Positions 1 to 7,900 of a stretch of DNA of 10,405 nt are shown here, piece after piece. The translations under genes and the position numbers were made by a program. Each line of letters begins with the position of its first letter. Positions within the stretch are counted from its first letter, which is position 1. The DNA comes from Echinostoma caproni (lineage: Eukaryota; Platyhelminthes; Trematoda; Plagiorchiida; Echinostomatidae): contig UZAN01047062.1 in the NCBI GenBank assembly GCA_900618425.1, positions 1-10,405 on the forward strand, read 5' to 3'. The notes beneath the pieces were generated by a model. The model worked only from the letters and a program-made list of their open reading frames with translations. It was not told the DNA's origin and did no database searches.

Positions 1-1464
1 GACCGGAATCCAGTCAAGAAGCGTGCGCTGAGCCTCGGCACTTAGCGCAATCCTGACACCAGCAACACCGCGAGCTTCGGATGCCGATTCGTCTGATACA
101 CGAAGGGTGAAGCGTGAGGTTGAGGTTGGTTCAGNAGAGTTTTAGCCAGGGCAGCTTGTTGGCCAATCTGATAGCGCGTGCGGACATTGTATGCGGCTAA
201 GTGAAAAGGGGATTTTGGCTTTAAAAATCCTATAGCTTCTGATTGTCTGGTCTTGTTTGTAAAACACTGATTGATATTCGATGAGTGGCATGATCAGGAG
301 GCATATGGGGTTATTCGGGATTGAGAAGAAGAACTGGACAGATGGGAAAGATGATTGTCCAAATGGGTGCCCAAGACTTTATGGCGCGACATATTTCGCG
401 ATAGCCCATACCGAGGAAGTAGTTTTTCTTTGGGAACCCTAACCGGAGCCTTCGACTCAAGAGTCTGACCCGCAAGGCAGCGAGAATTTGTGAACGGACA
501 CCTTAGTAGGTGTTCGTAAATAGCTAGAGATTGCTTCACTGAATAATCTATCCTGAACAATCAGCGATGATGTGTGAGAATTTAGCGCGTTTTCGCCTGG
601 CAAGTATTCTGTGTAATTCAAAGCGATCAATTTCCGTGGCAGTCATCATAGAGTGGAAGGTATCTGGTTTGCCACGAAAAAAAACTATCGCCTTACTGGT
701 CGCACTTAGCTTTACACAGGCTGGATGTGCACTCTCGAAATTAAACACCGAGGCATACGGTAGATGTCACTTTACACCATAGTTGCCAAATTCCACTTAG
801 ATTCGTCCATGAAACCGACTCAACCTCAGTGAGATGCGAGTTGCCCCAAAGTAAATAAAACGAGCCGCATTTGCCGCACACCCTTCACTTGCGTTTTGCT
901 TCATGTTGTAATCAATCACCTTGTCTGCTCAGAGCTATGTGGATGTTGCTACTCAGTTTTAAAGTTCTACTCAAAGCTAGATTGTGCGCCCTCTGTTTCT
1001 CCTGTTTTTCAAAATTAGTTTGATACGTCTAAATGAACTTAAGGGACTCTCCCTTATATTTTTCTGATGTTATTATGTATAAACATCATTTTGGTGGCTA
1101 CGATGTTTTTCTCTGAGTAGAGATTGTCGTTGGCTTTGTTTTGCTTGTTCTGATCAGTCGTTGTAACCACAGAATAAACACGCTCCTCGTGGTTCATTTT
1201 CAATCTACAGCAACAGTAGTCAATCTTACGGGAGATATGACTAGTTCGATGGTAGAAAAACTTCAATTCCAGTAAAACAAATATGATCTTCCATGCGCCT
1301 CATCCGGTCACGTAATAGCCAAGTGATGCCAAAAGTCATGATGAAATTCGCAATCTTATCGCCTATTTACCGAAAGTCGCTGTATGTAAAATCGTTTTAC
1401 TTTTTTCTCCTTCCGGTTCGCCTGTGGTGACAATTTTCGCTCTCCCTTCCTCATTTGCACACAG
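1..1464. other. Upstream region, probably intron of the same gene
   Basis: Because UBR4 is about 5,000 residues long and the exons here are internal, more exons must lie to the left, so this stretch is most likely intron. It has an undetermined base at 135. A frame open from 32 to 142 (see findings) is a possible exon fragment but lacks a donor of the phase needed by exon 1. Two overlapping minus-strand frames at 294-748 have protein-like composition but no family I recognise. From 780 to 1440 it is AT-rich with nothing recognisable until the pyrimidine tract and 'cacacag' acceptor of exon 1. Confidence 0.5.
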
Positions 1465-1924
1465 ATCCACGTTGCGCGAGCTGGTCACTTGTTTACTCAC
1501 AACTCTGATGACCATCTCGGTTCAGTCAGAAGCTTCGAAAGACACGGAGAACCGGGCAACAACGGACAGTGCGTTAAAGCGTGGGCTTCGTACACTGATC
1601 ACGAACAGTGAAGCACTGCCCACATTCCAAATGGCTGTCATGCATCTGACCGCGCTCAGGGAGATGTTCGCCCGGATACCGTATATTACTCGTCACATGA
1701 AAGATTCATCCAGTCTGTCTTTGATCACTTTCTTGTGGAAATCGGATCCAGTCTCACCGACCTGCGATGATCAGCACCCATCGGCTACGGAAAAAGCTCT
1801 GTCAGATACGGCTATTGTCAAACAAGATGAAATCCCGGGTGAACTAATGGAATATTGCCTCACCTTTTTGGAGGTGGTGTACGAGGCGGTGGAGAACCAA
1901 AATGAGGCCGTTTCATCCACTGAG
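1465..1924 (+). CDS. UBR4: UBR4-like exon 1 of the window
   Basis: The exon encodes 153 codons after one base that completes a codon begun upstream (phase 2 entry). The acceptor is a pyrimidine-rich run ending 'cacacag'; the donor is GAG|gtagtg. The frame begins STLRELVTCLLTTLMTIS, then runs through a Ser/Thr/Glu-rich linker to a helical stretch (SEALPTFQMAVMHLTALRE) and ends with an acidic helix containing YCLTFLEVVYEAVENQ. The alternation of leucine-rich helices and polar linkers fits the helical-repeat body expected for UBR4, but I recognise no diagnostic motif. The frame stays open to 1936 and then stops inside the intron, which supports the donor at 1925. A 341-base intron separates it from the next exon. 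Confidence 0.68.
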
Positions 1925-4900
1925 GTAGTGCTTTGACGGATTTCGTCGTTTTGTTTTGTTTTTCCAAATCTCTCTTGTCCTTAGTTCGTGTTTCAGAAAT
2001 CGGTTCGATCACATGATTGCTTACATGAAAAGTTAGCGAAATTATATTCTAACTTCTTAACCACCTTTATTATGAGTCACTTTATTATAAAATGCTTTTG
2101 TCCACTGATAGACTATCGTTCATATCACCTTCCTTTAGAGAACAGTGATACTTTGTTTAAGAAAGAAATTGCTGTTAAATTTAACATTGTTTTCTATCTA
2201 ACTTCCAGCGTTTCTTTGACCTTTGCATCTCCCTATTTTTCTCCCTTCATGTCGACATTACACAGGATGAAGCACTCGTAGAGACGTCAGTTCTGCCAAG
2301 CACATCCACCGATTCGGCTGCGTTAGGTCTCCTACAGTCCGCGTTGTTCTCAAAAGATTGCAGTACCGGCTTATTGAACGGGTCCGGTGCCACTTGTCTG
2401 TCCAGTTGGTCCCCATTGCTAGACGCAGAGTTGAGGCTAGACTGTATCGGTGATCCGTGGCAAGATATGGAAGTTCTGATTGTTCAAACGTGCCTTCGCC
2501 TTCCTCGAATTTTGCTGCTGTTATTGGATTCCGGTGCAGCCGGGCGTCTGATCAGTCGAATGTCCTCACGCAAAACCACCAGTCTCCCAGCTGAGATGGA
2601 GAGCCGTTGGTGTTCTGTCCTGTACAACTACATGGAGCTGATCACCAATCCAGAACTATCGAATCTCAACAAAGGTAGCGCTTTAGTACAAACCAATCAT
2701 GCAGTTCGTCTCGGTTTTCTAGATCGATCCTATCCACATGACAAGGAAATGGCTGAGCGCTTTGAAAGTTTAATACGATCGGTAAGTTTCAATCAAATAA
2801 CTATCCATGCCGTGTAAAGTACCTTTTTCAATTGGCGCCCATTTTCTCCCCGTTTATAGTCCTTGTATGCGGGAAAAATCACAGTCACACTTTGTCCTCA
2901 CGCTCGTTTTTCTTCAAACTCCTTCAGTCGGAACATGGGCCGAAAACAAAGTAAAATAAAGAATAGGCCACCTTGAGTTTAAACGTCTACAATAGTAGTG
3001 TCTGTTGCGTTAGTTGTATTCTTATTTCAATCTATATTCGATTTTTTTCGCCTTTATTCTCGCTCTGATTTTCTCTCCGCTCACTTGATTCTCACTGAGA
3101 GTGCTTATCCAGAGACCTGGTTTAACCCTCACTGCCGCACTACAGCAGGATCATAGTAACAGGATTTGTTACGCACAGGTAACCGGATGTAAATGAATCC
3201 TCACAATTTCTTTTTGATCAAGAATAGTGTGAATATGAAGTGGATTGGTGGTCACGCAGTATGATTCTCGAGCTGAGGTGATCCAAATGTTATCGATATC
3301 CGCCACTCACGATCGTTTTTTACTTCTAAGTTTACCTTTGTGATTACACTTCTGACCGTCTTCCTCAACGGGACTCTCTTTGATTTGGCCAAGTGTGAGC
3401 ATCTCCTATCGTGAGAAGACGGAGCCGAACGATTGGGAATATTTTGGATGCTAAGTCAGTAGGGCTGTTGCCTCTGTATTTAGTATAGATTGTTGTATCA
3501 CCTTGGTAGTCGGAAGAGTGAATGAAGTGCCCTAATCAATTGGAAATACCTCACTGTGCTTAGAGAAGATCTGTTGAATTCTATCTTCCTCAGGGGCTAC
3601 CACATTGTTCAGTTTAATTGCCACTACAGTGCTTGATCTGCTAGACTCTTCGCAAGTCGTATGGTACGGATGCGATTGGTGACTCCGGATTTGGGTCTCT
3701 ACGCGCTATATAGGTCGGTTTAATGGCGTGTTAAAGTGTTCGACCACTTGTTGTATGTTGCCGACCTGGTTCGGAATAAGCCGTTTGCGTTCTTCCGGCA
3801 GCGAAATTCAATGCCCACTGAATAAAGCAAAAAGTTTGCCGGAGTCTCCTACGTGGAACAACGTAGTTTCAACTTCTTCCGCTATTTGGGATCGGTATTT
3901 GTGGAGTGACTTGTTGATGAGGGCTTCCGCAGTTAGTTGATTTATGCTTGCTTCCTTTGATTTGGTTTATAAATGCAACTTTCCAATCCGTTTGACACCA
4001 TGAAGAAACTCGACACTGTTGTTTTTGGGGTTTTCAGCATACCACTGGTGTTCAGCTGATTCTGTACTGCTCTACATAACTGGATTACTGATCAAACGCT
4101 CGTTTACTGCAGCTGTATGTGTGTGTATGTGTGCATATATTGGCCTTACTCACCTACTCCACTGAAATCTGAAGATCTTAGTTACTATCTTGTGTTGTAG
4201 TCCACGGGCTTTGTCCACTATTTCATTCTGGTAGCTATCAAAAACTGAGAAGTGGGTGCCAGATCCAGACCAAAGGTAACTGAATGAACCTATTGAGGTA
4301 TTCTCGATTTATTTCACAGAAGTGCAACCCCCAGCTGATATCTCATCTCTACCTACCCTACTACTCTAGCAAGCTTGTTGCATTATCTAATTCTGCCTAT
4401 ATTCTGGTTTGTCATAAACCATAAACCCATATTACCCTCCTGAACTTCAGCCATGTTGAATTTTTGTGATGATCTCACGTTCTGAAGACAGCAATAAGTC
4501 GCTCTCAATTTTCAACTGTCTGTAATCTCACTCATTCCTTCTCTCGATGCGGTGAGATTCGCACTAAGGGAAAAATCATGCCGGATACATAGTGGTTAGC
4601 AAATATGCAAGATTCACGGAAACTGAGCGGTCACTGTTGGTTTTTCTCTGTATCTTGTCTACTCATCAGTAGGTTCCGTGAACTGATTCTCTCTTGCTCT
4701 CTGTCTCCCTCCCTCCCTCTACCTTTTTTCACTTAGCTCCTAGTAAGAATTGTCGGCCCTAAGCATTATCGCCAGCTGCAGGACATTCATCGACTGGCAC
4801 ATTGGATACAACGCGCGCGAGACACGTGTGTGAATGTAGGCGGTTTTCTCAGCTCACCTCAACAACAACAACGACAAGTGCAGCAGCAGTCGTCGCAGCA

Positions 4901-7900
4901 ATCACAAACACCGCAACAACAACAACAACAACAACAACCAGCTTCGTCCTACGTCCCTCAAATGCTTCGACTAAACTCACCGACTGGTTTTGATGCTGTC
5001 GCGATGCAAAGCCTAGAACCGTTTTCCACACAGTTACGTCTACCGTATAACGCCCAACGCGAAATTGTGAGTTTTACCTTTTGATCATGCACTCTAAGGC
5101 TTTTAATTGTTTGTTAATGGTGATTTTCTCTAGTTCACCCTATCCTTAAATTAGCATGTTTTTATCCCCCTCCTACTCTCCCCCAACATCGGAGGATCGG
5201 ATGCAATATTGTAGTGAATTTCGTTGTGCATGGAGTTGATGAAGCGTGAACTAAAAAGCTAGAAAGCAGTAGATAACCGTTTCGATCTGGTTGGCACTTC
5301 CTCACTTGCCTCCAGGGTTATGATTGGGTTAGAAACATTCCAAGCATCTCGTACTGGGGGGATACGGATGGTGCGATGCGTGCAATCAGCTCGCAAAGAT
5401 GAGTTGTGCCATGTCGTATTTGAGGACGATGACAAACGGTCCGATGAGCTGCCAGGTGGTCGAGTGGGTAGTATGATTGCCTTCTACCTGGGTTCGACCC
5501 TCAGTCAGGTCGACATATTCGCTCACTGCTGATGAGACCCAACCCAGTCGGAACACCTGTTCAGTGCACGACGAAATCCACTATATAGTTCAATGTCATT
5601 CGGCTTCCTCGGTGCAATGTTTCGTGATGTTCTTGAAATCTCAGGAGGTGTTTTCTACAAACCTTGCCCCGTGCCCGGCGTCATTCAACCATTGCACAAT
5701 CAAGTACAAACTGCAAGTTTGCGGTGTTTTGCTGCATAGCTGCAGACGGCTCCCTAAGAGCTAAATTGCAACCCAGATATTTGGACAGATCTGCCTCATT
5801 ATCATCATCAATAGTGAGTGTCACTACTATGGTATTGGGTTGTGCTGTGTCGGTTCGTCTTTTGGACACGCTGTCTCACGCCATTTCTATGTTACTGTGC
5901 CAGTGTGTTTTATCTGTGTTGTGTGTAACTCTGTAAGTGATTGTGAAGGACAGTAAATTGGTGTTGGCTATTCTACTCGACCCACAATGTCCATCTCTGC
6001 AGAAAAGCTAAAGTCTATCTTGTAACACCAGCAGTCCCAGTTGGAAGCAATGTTTCGCTCATTCAACCCTCAGGTACCCAACATTACGGGAACTAGACAA
6101 ATCACGCAAGCAGAGGTGATTGTGTGTGTGTGTGTGTGCGATTGTTGTTCACCCGATGGAAAGATATCTTCCGGGTTAAACTTGCCAATGAACATGACAA
6201 TTGGAAAGTCCGATTGCTCATACGTAAACTGGGTGCCAAAGGACATGAGCGCTACAAGTACAATATCCTACCCAAATATCCTAGCAACTTCACGTTTGAT
6301 AAGACGATGAAGCAACTGTCGGAGACGTTCGGCAAGAAGATAATGCTTCAACATTTGTTATCAATGCCTGAAGCTGGTCAAGAATGACTTTGACGATTTC
6401 CAAACTTACGCCAGCTGTGTCAGTCGGGAGGGTAAGATTCCAGATACTCTCTGGGACAGAGATATTTGTGTTGGCTTCAGTCATCCCGAGACGCCGAAAT
6501 CAGAATACCATGGGACAAGATCCAAATGAAAACCTGAAAAAGTTGATCACTGAGTGCCAAAGAATCTTGAATCTATAGCACAACTCTGATCTCGTAGTAG
6601 ATCTCGTTCACGTCTTAGGGAATGATCATCTCTGGGTTTCATATTCTGTATCACTGAGGATTTTCTCCCTCGGTAACGTAGATCTGGCTTGGTCCAATTG
6701 CCGAATGGTTTACCCGGGTTTGTTAGGCATTGCGTGAATTAACTTTTTGAATTGGCGAGAATGCAATACTGCACAACGTCAGAAGTGCTACTGTCCTCAG
6801 ATATCTCCAGTACTCTCAGTTTCTGTTATAAATGGCTCCTGGTTTCCGAATTTTGCGATTGGAATATTTCAAGTCTACACTATATTGTTTGTCATCAGTT
6901 TTCCCTCATGTGAATACATTGCCCTAATACTAGGGTATCATCGCAATTTTGGCTTCCTCTATTCCGTTGCATCATCCTCAGTCTTATGATAAATCAATGT
7001 GTCGTTCATTGGGCTTCACTAATGATTTGCTCCCTTTTATCATTTGACTCCTCGTTTTTCCTATTCTAGTTGCATACCATTTCTTCGTGCTTGTCAATCG
7101 CTTACAATCGGCCACATTGCTGGCAGCGTTTCTGTCTCAAATGTCCAGGTAAGCAGTCGGTGCATAATGAATATGTTCACTCCTCTTCGGTACGGTTTTA
7201 TCATGGATTCCGGTAACTATATGCCGAGCTGCGTTTTTCCTTACAATTCAAAGTATCGCCTTTGCACGTCAAGTTCTCGGGTTCCAATCCCTTTTTCGGG
7301 GGTCCGTGTACGCTTATGTTGTGCCTGTGCTCATTTCTCTCGACCACGAAAGCCGAAAAATACTCAAAACAATTAACCGCAGAATTTCTCGATGCATATA
7401 TCCCACCCAGTCTTCATAAAGGATTACACAAATACGTTCTCTACCTCCGAATAAATCATGGCGTATTACAATCTGGATAGCCAGCGGTACTGGAAATACC
7501 ATGTGAATAATGAAACTATCCTGAGTCAACCTCATTTACTCTCCACCTGCATCACAATTAGGTTGCCACTGTGGCTGTTACGGGCAAAAGGTCCCTGAAG
7601 ACGGACGTCATCGGTGGTGGTGACGGTGTTCATTACAGCTCGCACAGTTCACCTCAAATCATTCTTTTTGCTCTGCCCGTGGAATCACTTGTGCTCTGAA
7701 TATCATTGTCCATCCCAAATCTATCGGATATCTTTACATAGTCCCACATTCCTCCATGTGTAACTCAACTGAGAGAGATATTCATCGTTGTTTGGTACTG
7801 GTGATCATGAAGTGTTCTCCCAAAGGTTCATCGACCAGATATTTATGTCCTGATGTGTATGTCGACTAAGAAACTATAAATCTTTTCTTTTGAGTACTTG

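Larger units (their letters stand above)
2782..4736 (+). other. Intron 2 (phase 0), with antisense LINE relic
   Basis: A 1955-base intron, borders gtaagt ... acttag. Its main content is the minus-strand LINE fragment at about 3330-3960, described separately. A GT/AT-rich simple stretch lies at 4115-4140, a 9-bp inverted repeat at 4613-4682, and a (CCCT)-like pyrimidine tract at about 4688-4730 just before the acceptor. In 2820-3330 and 4141-4610 I see only AT-rich sequence with no recognisable gene. Confidence 0.7.
5067..7069 (+). other. Intron 3 (phase 0), rich in retroelement remnants
   Basis: A 2003-base intron, borders gtgagt ... attctag. It holds a tRNA-like plus hammerhead SINE-like element (5450-5577), a candidate primer-binding site and a Ty3/gypsy gag relic (5959-6600), and a TG microsatellite (6121-6138). 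An open frame at 5320-5532 overlaps the SINE-like element and has no recognisable product. In 5580-5950 there may be the 5' LTR of the gag-bearing element, but I cannot place its ends. In 5073-5290 and 6600-7069 I see no gene. Confidence 0.7.

Noticed and set aside
567..782. Plus-strand frame with a lipoprotein-like hydrophobic stretch (KKTIALLVALSFTQAGC)
   Set aside because: The context is eukaryotic intron. There is no promoter, splice or homology support, and it overlaps an opposite-strand frame.
3728..3940. Plus-strand frame in intron 2
   Set aside because: It is the antisense shadow of the LINE relic, whose motifs are on the minus strand.
4849..5031. Poly-Val minus-strand frame and poly-Thr plus-strand frame over exon 3
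   Set aside because: Both are frame shadows of the CAA repeat that encodes poly-Gln in the spliced frame.
5441..5448. CCGATGAG as a second hammerhead core
   Set aside because: It has one mismatch to CTGATGAG, no following GAAA strand and no pairing stems; it lies in the tRNA-like head.
5320..5532. Open frame in intron 3 considered as an exon
   Set aside because: It overlaps the tRNA-like/hammerhead element, has no recognised family, and is not needed, since exons 3 and 4 join in phase 0.
7262..7480. Open frame in intron 4, with a B-box-like GGGTTCCAATCCC and a TTTTT run
   Set aside because: There is no A box at the right distance. Exon 4 joins exon 5 exactly in phase 1 across this stretch, so neither an exon nor a Pol III gene is supported.
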